8,383 bases of DNA from SAR92 clade bacterium. GTDB taxonomy: Bacteria; Pseudomonadota; Gammaproteobacteria; Pseudomonadales; Porticoccaceae. The position numbers were made by a program, and so were the translations under genes. Shown piece after piece: positions 1 to 6,275 of the stretch. The stretch spans positions 1 through 8,383 of the forward strand of contig JABBBF010000031.1 in NCBI GenBank assembly GCA_018607545.1. Reading direction: 5' to 3'. Numbering within the stretch: the stretch's first letter is position 1; every line of letters begins with the position of its first letter. The notes beneath the pieces are model-generated. The model searched no databases. It saw nothing but the letters and a program-made list of their open reading frames with translations, and had not been told where the DNA came from.

Positions 1-589
1 CAACCATAGTCGCCGCCGATTTCTTACTGGTGCTACCGCTGTTGTCGGTGGAGCCGGTGTAGTTGGTGCGGCAGTACCTTTCGTTTCATCCTGGCAACCG
101 AGCGCCAAAGCTAAAGCTGCTGGTGCGCCGGTTAAAGTTAATATCTCCAAGCTAGAGTCTGGCGGCCGCCTGGTTGTCGAGTGGCGCGGCAAGCCTGTTT
201 ATATCGTGCGTCGTACTGAAGAGTCTCTGGCTGCAATTGAATCAATGGATGTGAGCATCCTCAGGGATGCAGATTCACAGAGCGCCTCACAGCCCGGGTA
301 TGTGGCTGGTTCAGCGCGCACAATGGCTGGCAGGGAAGAGTTCCTGATTCTGGTTGGTCTCTGTACACACCTCGGCTGTGCGCCGATGTATCGCCCTGAT
401 GTGGGCGCTCAGGATCTCGGTGGAGACTCCTGGCTCGGTGGCTTCTTCTGCCCCTGTCACGGTTCCAAGTTCGATCTCTCTGGACGGGTTTTTGCTGGCG
501 TACCTGCGCCGACTAACCTTGAGGTTCCGCCTCACTCCTATGAGTCGGACGACATTATTATTATTGGTATAGATTCGGAGATTGCGTAA
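1..589 (+). CDS. petA: Ubiquinol-cytochrome c reductase, Rieske iron-sulfur subunit (5' end cut by window edge)
   Basis: Rieske [2Fe-2S] subunit of the cytochrome bc1 complex; it takes an electron from ubiquinol at the Qo site and passes it to cytochrome c1 on the periplasmic side. The frame is open from base 2, giving 195 visible residues, so only a few N-terminal codons are missing from a family of about 195-200. Near the visible N-terminus is a twin-arginine motif, SRRRFL, followed by a Gly/Ala/Val-rich membrane anchor, as expected for Tat export. Both cluster-binding loops are intact: CTHLGC (from base 362) and CPCHGS (from base 449), supplying two Cys and two His ligands plus the disulfide pair. 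The C-terminal PPHSYESDDI stretch is typical of gammaproteobacteria. The TAA stop shares one base with the ATG of the cytochrome b/c1 gene, so the two are surely co-translated. A GTG at 206 would give a shorter frame but would discard the Tat anchor, so it is not the start. Confidence 0.97.
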   Translation, partial: NHSRRRFLTGATAVVGGAGVVGAAVPFVSSWQPSAKAKAAGAPVKVNISKLESGGRLVVEWRGKPVYIVRRTEESLAAIESMDVSILRDADSQSASQPGYVAGSARTMAGREEFLILVGLCTHLGCAPMYRPDVGAQDLGGDSWLGGFFCPCHGSKFDLSGRVFAGVPAPTNLEVPPHSYESDDIIIIGIDSEIA

Positions 590-2625
590 TGAGTAAAGTA
601 GCTGCTTTAGCCGAGTGGATTGATTCGCGCATGCCAACGCTCAAGCGTGAGTGGAATCGGCATATGGCCGAGTATTACGCACCCAAGAATTTTAACTGGT
701 GGTACTACTTCGGCGTTTTATCGATGGTCGTGCTGGTTATCCAGCTGGTCACTGGTATCTGGTTGCTGATGAGCTACCAGGGTTCTGCAGAGCAGGCCTT
801 CGCCTCTGTTGAGTACATAATGCGCGATGTGGATATGGGCTGGATTATTCGCTACGCTCACTCTACGGGTGCCTCGGCGTTCTTTATCGTCGTCTATATG
901 CATATGTTCCGCGGCCTGATCTACGGATCCTATAAAGCGCCTCGTGAACTGGTGTGGATTTTCGGTATGACTATCTATGTGGCACTGATGGCTGAGGCTT
1001 TCCTCGGTTATGTTCTGCCCTGGGGTCAGATGTCCTACTGGGGTGCGCAGGTAATTATTTCGCTGTTTGGCGCTATTCCGGTGATTGGTGAAGATGTTGT
1101 TCAGTGGATTCGTGGTGACTACCTGATCTCTGGTATTACCCTCAACCGCTTTATGTCACTGCACGTTGTCGCCATGCCGATCATTTTGATCGCGCTGGTA
1201 GTGATGCATATTATTGCCTTGCATGACGTGGGTTCAAACAACCCGGATGGCGTTAGCATCAAGAAGTACAAAGATGAGAAAGGCAATCCAGTCGATGGCA
1301 TTCCTTTCTACCCATACTTTGTGATTCACGATCTGGTGCCGATCGTCGTATTCCTGTTTGTATTCTGCGCCATTCTGTTCTTTGCCCCAGAGATGGGTGG
1401 CTACTTCCTCGAGCACGCAAACTTTGAGATTGCCAACTCGCTGAAGACCCCTGAACATATCGCACCGGTCTGGTACTTCACGCCATACTATTCAATGCTG
1501 CGTGCAGTTCCCGACAAGCTCGGTGGCTTTATTACTATGGCCGCTGCAATCGCTATCCTGTTTGTACTGCCATGGTTGGATCGCAGCCCGGTTCGCTCAA
1601 TGCGCTACAAGGGAAGCTTTAGCCGGGGAGCAATTCTGGTATTTGCTGCCTGCTTTATTATCCTCGGTTACCTGGGTGTTAAAGCGCCGACAGCAGCGCG
1701 CACAGTTCTCGCGCAGATCTGTACCGTTCTCTATTTTGCTTACTTTATCGGTATCTACTTCTGGACTCGCATCGAGACTACCAAGCCTGAGCCCGACCGC
1801 ATTACGATGGATGGCGGTATGGGTTTCTGGAAATCACTAGGTGGACTGTTAATAGTACTGCTTCTGGTTATTCTGCCATTGAAGGCAGTGGGTGCTGAGA
1901 GCGGCAAGTCTTGCGGTGCCATTGACTGTGATCCATTTGAAGCTGATCTCAGCAATCACGCCTCATTGCAGAATGGTGCAAAGCTGGCGGTAAACTACTG
2001 CATGGGCTGTCACTCATTCAAGTACTCCCGTTGGGAGCGCGTTGCCAATGATGCTGGTATCCCCAATCAGATGATGCTCGACAATATGATTTTCACCGGC
2101 CAGAAGATTGGTGATCTGATGGAAATCTCAATGCCTGAAGATGGCGCTAAAGAGTGGTTTGGCGCCGTGCCTCCGGATTTAACGCTGGTGGCACGTTCGC
2201 GCTCACCCGAGTGGGTCTATACTTACCTGCGTAACTTTTATGCAGACCCAAGTCGCCCTCTGGGTGTCAACAACAGAGTGTTTAAAGATGTTGGTATGCC
2301 CCACGCTCTGCTCGACTTACAGGGGTTGCCTGAATGTGCTCCGGGGCCTGTATTGGCAGCCAATGGCGGTATTAAACGCGACCGTTTGACGGGTGAAGAT
2401 ATTCTCGATGATCCCTGCGGTCGTTTTGTAATCCCTGAAGCGGGAACCATGTCCGCCGAAGAGTATGATGCTGCGATGTATGATCTGGTGAACTTCCTCG
2501 CCTATATTGCAGAGCCAATGGCCGAAGAGCGCAAGCATATCGGCCGAATGGTATTGTTATTTTTGTTACTATTGTTAGTCTTTGTTGTATTGCTGAACCG
2601 AGAGTATTGGAAAGGCATTCACTAA
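589..2625 (+). CDS. petBC (fbcH-like): Fused cytochrome b / cytochrome c1 of the bc1 complex
   Basis: One 678-residue frame carries both haem subunits of ubiquinol-cytochrome c reductase. Residues 1 to about 400 are cytochrome b. Haem-binding His pairs are H91/H105 and H192/H207, and the Qo-site motif is PVWY at 293-296. About eight membrane helices end near residue 392. Residues from about 437 are cytochrome c1. The covalent haem site is CMGCH (471-475), M570 in VGMPH is the probable sixth ligand, C583 and C610 may form a disulfide, and a C-terminal anchor spans 653-669. Between the halves, residues 411-436 form a signal-peptide-like segment, so the precursor is probably cut after A436. Most gammaproteobacteria have separate petB and petC genes; the known parallel is Bradyrhizobium fbcH, whose product is cleaved after export. 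Translation starts at the ATG overlapping the petA stop, with GGAG at 577-580. There is no internal stop and no sign of a frameshift. Confidence 0.95.
   Translation: MSKVAALAEWIDSRMPTLKREWNRHMAEYYAPKNFNWWYYFGVLSMVVLVIQLVTGIWLLMSYQGSAEQAFASVEYIMRDVDMGWIIRYAHSTGASAFFIVVYMHMFRGLIYGSYKAPRELVWIFGMTIYVALMAEAFLGYVLPWGQMSYWGAQVIISLFGAIPVIGEDVVQWIRGDYLISGITLNRFMSLHVVAMPIILIALVVMHIIALHDVGSNNPDGVSIKKYKDEKGNPVDGIPFYPYFVIHDLVPIVVFLFVFCAILFFAPEMGGYFLEHANFEIANSLKTPEHIAPVWYFTPYYSMLRAVPDKLGGFITMAAAIAILFVLPWLDRSPVRSMRYKGSFSRGAILVFAACFIILGYLGVKAPTAARTVLAQICTVLYFAYFIGIYFWTRIETTKPEPDRITMDGGMGFWKSLGGLLIVLLLVILPLKAVGAESGKSCGAIDCDPFEADLSNHASLQNGAKLAVNYCMGCHSFKYSRWERVANDAGIPNQMMLDNMIFTGQKIGDLMEISMPEDGAKEWFGAVPPDLTLVARSRSPEWVYTYLRNFYADPSRPLGVNNRVFKDVGMPHALLDLQGLPECAPGPVLAANGGIKRDRLTGEDILDDPCGRFVIPEAGTMSAEEYDAAMYDLVNFLAYIAEPMAEERKHIGRMVLLFLLLLLVFVVLLNREYWKGIH
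1819..1896 (+). other. Internal signal-peptide segment between the cytochrome b and c1 halves
   Basis: This encodes residues 411-436 of the fusion. A Met and a Lys precede a hydrophobic Leu/Ile/Val core, ending in V-G-A before Glu437, a good signal peptidase I site. Cytochrome b ends on the cytoplasmic side after its eighth helix, so this segment would carry the c1 domain across the membrane, where haem is attached. ATG codons at 1807 and 1819 could be relics of a separate petC start. Neither has a clear Shine-Dalgarno. The cleavage is inferred by analogy with Bradyrhizobium fbcH, not shown by the sequence. Confidence 0.65.
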
Positions 2626-2628
2626 GAT

Positions 2629-2660
2629 TAGACAGTTTTCTTCAGGACAGACCATATAAA
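2629..2660 (+). promoter_or_regulatory. Weak candidate promoter for sspA-sspB
   Basis: TAGACA (2629-2634) and TATAAA (2655-2660) each match the sigma-70 consensus hexamers at five of six positions. The spacer is 20 bases, longer than the usual 16-18, so this is only a candidate. It is the best pair I found in the gap between the cytochrome gene and sspA. It would place the hairpin at 2679-2699 in the sspA leader. Confidence 0.2.
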
Positions 2661-2678
2661 GGCATGGATTGTCTATTT

Positions 2679-2699
2679 GGGGTGGCGACGTGCTACCCC
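2679..2699 (+). terminator. GC-rich hairpin between the bc1 operon and sspA (terminator-like or leader structure)
   Basis: GGGGTGGC (2679-2686) pairs over all 8 positions, one of them G-U, with GCTACCCC (2692-2699), around a 5-base loop. It lies 54 bases after the cytochrome b/c1 stop and 28 bases before the sspA start. No T-run follows (the next bases are CCTAATTAC), so it is not a textbook intrinsic terminator. It may slow transcription, protect the 3' end of the pet mRNA, or shape the sspA leader. Confidence 0.45.
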
Positions 2700-2716
2700 C
2701 TAATTACTTTAAAGAT

Positions 2717-2722
2717 GAGAGG
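2717..2722 (+). promoter_or_regulatory. Shine-Dalgarno that fixes the GTG start of sspA
   Basis: GAGAGG lies 5 bases before the GTG at 2728. The first in-frame ATG, at 2743, would be about 20 bases away and has no comparable site of its own. This supports the GTG as start. It also keeps the residues before MTLFS, which match the length of the E. coli SspA N-terminus reasonably well. Confidence 0.6.
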
Positions 2723-2727
2723 TTGAT

Positions 2728-3354
2728 GTGCGACGATCGTCGATGACATTATTTTCCGACCCTACATGCCAGTACAGCCATAGAGTTCGTATTGTTTTAG
2801 CCGAGAAAGACGTTACGGTTGAAATCGAAGATGTGGAACCCAGCGCCATTACAGAAGAGATTTTGGAAGCGAATCCCTATGGCACACTGCCGACTCTGGT
2901 TGATCGCGACCTGGCTCTCTACGAGTCAAAAGTGGTTATGGAATATCTGGATGAACGCTTTCCACATCCACCGCTGTTGCCGGTCTATCCAGTAGCGCGA
3001 GCGCAGAGCCGTCTCTGGGTTCACCGCATCGAGAAAGACTGGGGTAGTTTGATTGCCCAGATTATCAATAGTCCAGAGAGCAAAAAAGCTGAAGAGGCGC
3101 GCAAGGAATTCCGTGAGTCGCTGATCAGCATAGCCAGTATCTTCACCGATATGCCTTACTTTATGAGTGAAGAATTTACCCTGGTTGATTGCTGTCTTGG
3201 GCCAATTCTTTGGCGTTTGCCGCAGCTCGGTATCGAACTGCCCAACAACCGTCAGGTAAAGCCTCTGCTCGACTATATGGAGCGTCTGTTCGATCGACCT
3301 TCATTCCAGGAAAGCCTTACAGATCTCGAACAAGAGATTCGTCCCCTGCGATGA
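2728..3354 (+). CDS. sspA: Stringent starvation protein A, RNA-polymerase-associated GST-fold regulator
   Basis: SspA binds RNA polymerase holoenzyme and reshapes promoter use during starvation, acid stress and phage growth; it acts in the cytoplasm. The 208 residues have a glutathione S-transferase layout: a thioredoxin-like N-terminal half (about 5-80), with MTLFSDPT near the start and [12 protein letters not shown] in the middle, then an all-helical C-terminal half. Strong SspA marks are [11 protein letters not shown] followed by LLPVYPVAR, the RIEKDW stretch, and [10 protein letters not shown] with [12 protein letters not shown]. The surface Pro-His-Pro needed for activity in E. coli SspA is present at 79-81. 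Cys14 sits where the E. coli protein has Asp; SspA proteins are not known to be active transferases. Length is normal for the family (about 205-213). The gene starts at GTG and its stop overlaps the sspB start as ATGA, so the two are translationally coupled. Confidence 0.97.
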   Translation: MRRSSMTLFSDPTCQYSHRVRIVLAEKDVTVEIEDVEPSAITEEILEANPYGTLPTLVDRDLALYESKVVMEYLDERFPHPPLLPVYPVARAQSRLWVHRIEKDWGSLIAQIINSPESKKAEEARKEFRESLISIASIFTDMPYFMSEEFTLVDCCLGPILWRLPQLGIELPNNRQVKPLLDYMERLFDRPSFQESLTDLEQEIRPLR

Positions 3355-3797
3355 ATATGAGGTCCAACCGACCCTATATCCTGAGAGCTTTTTTTGACTG
3401 GATAGTGGACAACGATTGCACGCCCTATGTGGTGATCGATGCCCATTATCCAGGTGTTGAGGTTCCCCAGAACTATGTGACCGATGGTCAGATAGTTCTC
3501 AATATCGCGCCCCGGGCGGTAACCAACTTTATCCTCGACCTTGAAATTCTCGCCTTTTCAACACGCTTTGGCGGTGTGCCTATTGAGATAAAGGTACCTG
3601 TCTTTGCTGTTGTTGGAATCTACAGTCATGAGAATGGCCAGGGCACAGTGTTTGAGCGCGAAGATCCAGACCTGACGCCAACCCCGCCCAGCGGACCAAA
3701 AGCAGTGAAAACCAAATCACCAGCTGAGCCGAAAAACAAGAGTTCAAAAAACAAGGACTCGAAAAAGCCCAAACCGTCTCTGCGGGTTATCAAATAA
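3351..3797 (+). CDS. sspB: Stringent starvation protein B, ClpXP proteolysis adaptor
   Basis: SspB binds ssrA-tagged polypeptides released from stalled ribosomes and hands them to the ClpXP protease. The 148-residue protein has the folded substrate-binding domain at about 5-103. It includes [15 protein letters not shown], the hallmark [20 protein letters not shown], and the [13 protein letters not shown] strand. A flexible tail follows and ends in LRVIK, the ClpX-docking motif (LRVVK in E. coli). The linker at about 107-143 is rich in Pro and Lys, whereas the E. coli linker is acidic. The start at 3351 overlaps the sspA stop and matches the homologue N-terminus; an in-frame upstream extension runs back to 3189 but lies wholly inside sspA and is not coding. 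A second ATG at 3357 is possible. There is no strong Shine-Dalgarno, so translation probably depends on coupling to sspA. Confidence 0.96.
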   Translation: MNMRSNRPYILRAFFDWIVDNDCTPYVVIDAHYPGVEVPQNYVTDGQIVLNIAPRAVTNFILDLEILAFSTRFGGVPIEIKVPVFAVVGIYSHENGQGTVFEREDPDLTPTPPSGPKAVKTKSPAEPKNKSSKNKDSKKPKPSLRVIK

Positions 3798-3837
3798 CGA
3801 TCAATTAGAACAAGCTATAAGAAGCAGACTTATTCTC

Positions 3838-3845
3838 AGGAGGAG
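3838..3845 (+). promoter_or_regulatory. Strong Shine-Dalgarno of the thiolase gene
   Basis: AGGAGGAG lies 5 bases before the ATG at 3851. It is the best ribosome-binding site on the plus strand of this window and confirms the start. It suggests efficient translation of the thiolase, independent of the upstream sspAB pair. Confidence 0.8.
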
Positions 3846-3850
3846 CCACA

Positions 3851-5047
3851 ATGTCATCATCAACTACAACATCACAGCCAATCGCCATACTATCAGCTTC
3901 GCGCACGCCAATGGGCGGCATGATGGGCTCGCTTTCCAGCGCTAGCGCCACTCAGCTCGGCGCAGCCGCTATCAGTGACGCGCTTGCCAAAGCCGAAATC
4001 GACAATAACCAAATTGATGAAGTGCTGATGGGCTGTGTACTCAGCGCCGGTGTCGGTCAGGCCCCTGCTCGACAGGCAGCTCTGGCTGCAGGACTGGATC
4101 GTTCAACGGCTTGTACCACCATCAACAAAGTTTGCGGTTCGGCAATGAAGGCGGTGATGATGGCCTCCAACGCACTGCGTGCCGGCCAGTCTAAAGCTAT
4201 AGTGGCTGGTGGTATGGAGAGCATGAGCCGAGCCCCCTACCTTATTCCTCAGGGGCGACAGGGCTACAGATTTGGGCCTGGGCAGCTGCTCGATCATATG
4301 CAGTATGACGGCCTGCAGGATGCCTACCAGGGCGTCGCAATGGGCAGCTTTGCCGAGACCTGCGCGAAGAAATATAACTTTAGCCGCGAAGATCAGGATG
4401 CCTACGCCATTGAATCACTGCGCCGTGCCAATCGGGCTATAGATAACGGATGGTTCAAAAATGAAGTTGCCCCAGTGACAATTTCTTCCCGTCGCGGCGA
4501 TACAGTTGTCGATACCGATGAGCAGCCGGGCAATGCCCGACCGGAAAAAATCCCCCAGTTAAAGCCAGCCTTTGAAAAAGACGGGACGGTCACGGCGGCT
4601 AATGCCAGCTCGATTTCCGATGGCGCAGCGGCACTGACGTTAATGCTGGCGGATGAAGCCGAGGCCCAGGGCTTGAAGCCAGTGGCATTGATTCACGGTT
4701 TTGATCAGTGCGCCCAGGAGCCAGAGTGGTTTACCACGGCACCAGTAACAGCGATTAATAAAACGCTTCAGCGTGTTGGTTGGACTGTTGATGAAGTGGA
4801 TCTGTGGGAAGTGAACGAAGCCTTTGCTGTGGTCGCTATGGCGGCCATGCACGAGATTGGTATTCCCCACGACAAACTCAATGTTCATGGAGGCGCCTGT
4901 GCCCTTGGACATCCGATCGGTGCCAGCGGTGCGAGAATACTGGTGACTTTGATTCATGCCCTGCAACAGCATGGTGGAAAAAAGGGTATTGCAAGTCTTT
5001 GTATTGGCGGTGGAGAGGCCACCGCCATGGCTATTGAGTTACTCTAG
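3851..5047 (+). CDS. Acetyl-CoA C-acetyltransferase (thiolase II type)
   Basis: The enzyme reversibly condenses two acetyl-CoA into acetoacetyl-CoA plus CoA, in the cytoplasm. The 398 residues span a complete thiolase. The nucleophile is Cys95 in NKVCGSAMK. VNEAFA with Asn322 completes the oxyanion hole. His354 is in GGACALGHPIGASG, and Cys384 in SLCIGGGEATA is the acid-base residue. Every one of these is shifted by six from the Zoogloea PhaA numbering (89, 316, 348, 378), which fits a slightly longer N-terminus and the short-chain biosynthetic class. No beta-oxidation, polyhydroxybutyrate or mevalonate gene lies beside it, so its pathway cannot be told from context; ketone or leucine catabolism, PHB synthesis or general acetyl-CoA balance are all possible. 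It may be read through from sspAB (53-bp gap), and I see no convincing promoter of its own. The name atoB or phaA would be a guess. Confidence 0.95.
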   Translation: MSSSTTTSQPIAILSASRTPMGGMMGSLSSASATQLGAAAISDALAKAEIDNNQIDEVLMGCVLSAGVGQAPARQAALAAGLDRSTACTTINKVCGSAMKAVMMASNALRAGQSKAIVAGGMESMSRAPYLIPQGRQGYRFGPGQLLDHMQYDGLQDAYQGVAMGSFAETCAKKYNFSREDQDAYAIESLRRANRAIDNGWFKNEVAPVTISSRRGDTVVDTDEQPGNARPEKIPQLKPAFEKDGTVTAANASSISDGAAALTLMLADEAEAQGLKPVALIHGFDQCAQEPEWFTTAPVTAINKTLQRVGWTVDEVDLWEVNEAFAVVAMAAMHEIGIPHDKLNVHGGACALGHPIGASGARILVTLIHALQQHGGKKGIASLCIGGGEATAMAIELL

Positions 5048-5057
5048 GTTGTAATTT

Positions 5058-5083
5058 AAGTTCTAATCTAAAGTTCTAGTCTA
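5058..5083. repeat. Tandem 13-bp direct repeat at the convergent gene junction
   Basis: AAGTTCTAATCTA (5058-5070) is followed at once by AAGTTCTAGTCTA (5071-5083), with one mismatch. The second copy includes the last codons and the TAG stop of dolP on the minus strand. It looks like a small replication-slippage duplication. There is no GC stem or T-run here, so the convergent thiolase and dolP transcripts have no visible intrinsic terminator. Confidence 0.8.
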
Positions 5084-5642
5084 CATACTCAAAAACTTTA
5101 ACCACCTTGCGCACGCCGCTAGTGCCACTGGCAATAGCGGTGGCCTTTTCGCCGCTCAGGCGTCGCACTTTACCCATCAGATAAACCACGCTGTCTTCGG
5201 TGGTTACCTCAATATTGGATGACTCAACTTCTTTATCAAAGGTCAGCTTGGTTTTTACCTGGGCGGTAATAAGTGTGTCGTTGGTGCGCGAGACAATCGA
5301 CGAGTTGCCGCGAATAGCCAGTTCATTGTGAACCTGGCGAGCACCGTGATAAGCGCGGGCAGTATTACCCGCCAGTAACTTCAGATCCTGATCGGGCACC
5401 TCGCCGGTGAGTAAAACCACCGAGTCGTAGACATGCACATTGATATGGGCCTTTCTCAGTGCCGGAGAGGCTTTTTTAATATTCACGCCAATAAAGGTAT
5501 CCATCTTCAGGTCATTGAGATCCGATCCAATTGGAGAGGAGGTCGGGTCGGGTTCGATCGGCTTATCGACCACCGAATTAACCAACGAAGTACAGCCCGA
5601 AAGGAGAAAAATTAGTAAAAAAATAACGGTGATGTGACGCAT
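5076..5642 (-). CDS. dolP (yraP): Double-BON-domain outer-membrane lipoprotein, DolP family
   Basis: DolP is a lipoprotein on the inner face of the outer membrane that binds anionic lipid, supports envelope integrity and influences the BAM machinery and septal amidase control. The 188 residues begin with a lipoprotein signal: Arg2, a hydrophobic core, then the lipobox LLSGC with the lipidated Cys17. Thr at +2 allows sorting to the outer membrane. A Pro/Ser-rich linker leads to two BON domains, at about 45-112 and 122-187, each with the characteristic central Gly (G80 in VVLLTGEV, G157 in VVYLMGKV). The last residues, VVKVFEYVD, fit the family C-terminus. The start codon directly abuts the stop of the upstream SIS gene and has a strong Shine-Dalgarno, so the two are co-expressed. 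Context with lpoA, yraN and diaA is the classical one. The gene converges on the thiolase gene. Confidence 0.93.
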   Translation of the reverse strand: MRHITVIFLLIFLLSGCTSLVNSVVDKPIEPDPTSSPIGSDLNDLKMDTFIGVNIKKASPALRKAHINVHVYDSVVLLTGEVPDQDLKLLAGNTARAYHGARQVHNELAIRGNSSIVSRTNDTLITAQVKTKLTFDKEVESSNIEVTTEDSVVYLMGKVRRLSGEKATAIASGTSGVRKVVKVFEYVD

Positions 5643-6206
5643 TTATTCGCCTCCGAAAATATGGCTGTCAATCAGTCCACAGATACACTGAATAACTTGA
5701 AGTTGAGATTGTGTTGCCAGCGGTGCAGAGAGATCTGCGCTGCTGATATGAATATCATTATAGCTGACGGCAGTGGCTAGCGACTCATCGTTTGCGGCAG
5801 ATAGCAGCACAATGGTCATGCCGCGGTTAACGGCGCTATTAAGTGCACTGACAAGCAGTGGCCCACTGTTGCCGGCACTGACTAGAATAAGTATATCGCC
5901 GCTCTTGCTATGGGTGTTGAGTGCCTGGTCGTAGCGCTCGTTGTCACTACTGTTCTGGGTGATCTGGTTGAGATTGATCGAGGGAAAACCGGGACGGTCT
6001 ATATCGTAGCCCAGCGCAAGGTAATCGGAGAAAAGCTGGGCAAGTTGCACGCCTGATTTTTCCCCGAGGGTGAAAATGGTATTGCCGGCCAATAGTGCTG
6101 AGGCGACTTTTTCGGCGGCGCCGGTCATGGCTCCGGTATGGGTTTCACCATTGTGCATTGTGGCTTCGATCATTTTTTGAAAATGATTAAAAATCTTCTC
6201 TTCCAT
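5643..6206 (-). CDS. diaA: Divergent SIS-domain protein, DiaA-like
   Basis: By position (between yraN and dolP), length (187 residues from the ATG) and fold, this is the DiaA orthologue. In E. coli DiaA is a homotetramer that binds DnaA and promotes orderly assembly at oriC. The sequence keeps the N-terminal helix pattern, the DRPGFPSI segment (RPSLPAI in E. coli), the SGDILILVSAGNS core strand and the C-terminal CICGLIDSHIF, which parallels CLCDLIDNTLF with its DnaA-contacting Phe. It has lost the usual GNGxSA sugar-phosphate loop (here LGEKSGVQLAQLF) and the RIQE-x-H stretch of GmhA-type isomerases, so isomerase activity is unlikely. An in-frame TTG at 6215 would add three residues (M-D-T), has AAGG upstream and resembles the MDM start of the Pseudomonas homologue; I chose the ATG, but the TTG is possible. 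The stop touches the dolP start with no gap. Confidence 0.82.
   Translation of the reverse strand: MEEKIFNHFQKMIEATMHNGETHTGAMTGAAEKVASALLAGNTIFTLGEKSGVQLAQLFSDYLALGYDIDRPGFPSINLNQITQNSSDNERYDQALNTHSKSGDILILVSAGNSGPLLVSALNSAVNRGMTIVLLSAANDESLATAVSYNDIHISSADLSAPLATQSQLQVIQCICGLIDSHIFGGE
5650..5654 (-). promoter_or_regulatory. Shine-Dalgarno of dolP inside the end of diaA
   Basis: On the minus strand GGAGG lies 7 bases before the dolP ATG and is part of the last Gly-Gly-Glu codons of diaA. With the TAA-ATG abutment this allows both reinitiation and direct initiation of dolP. It ties the expression of the two genes together. Confidence 0.75.
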
Positions 6207-6275
6207 CGTGTCCAACAGCCTGCCTTCATTTTATAAATTGTCTGCAGTTTTACATGCGACCTTTTTAAATTGGCC

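Noticed and set aside
311..637. Antisense open frame of 108 codons across the petA/petB junction
   Set aside because: It is opposite two clear genes, and its translation shows no recognisable domain.
1162..1209. One-residue-longer spacing of the helix-D His pair (H192 and H207) compared with mitochondria
   Set aside because: The same spacing is found in other gammaproteobacterial cytochrome b sequences I remember, so it is not unusual here.
1465..1476. PVWY instead of PEWY at the cytochrome b Qo site looked like loss of a catalytic Glu
   Set aside because: PVWY is, to my knowledge, a normal version in gammaproteobacteria such as Pseudomonas, so it reflects lineage and not damage.
2353..2625. 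Possible separate small gene for the C-terminal part of cytochrome c1
   Set aside because: The frame is continuous with the c1 haem domain, and the final membrane anchor is the normal c1 C-terminus.
3189..3350. Longer sspB with an N-terminal extension starting inside sspA
   Set aside because: The extra residues are an out-of-frame shadow of sspA; SspB homologues start at the residues encoded from 3351.
4640..4972. Antisense open frame of 110 codons inside the thiolase gene
   Set aside because: It is a by-product of coding constraint on the other strand; no ribosome-binding site or family resemblance.
6207..6275. Possible diaA promoter with TATAAA on the minus strand
   Set aside because: No acceptable -35 element at 16-18 bases upstream; an AT-rich gap alone gives such a -10 match easily.
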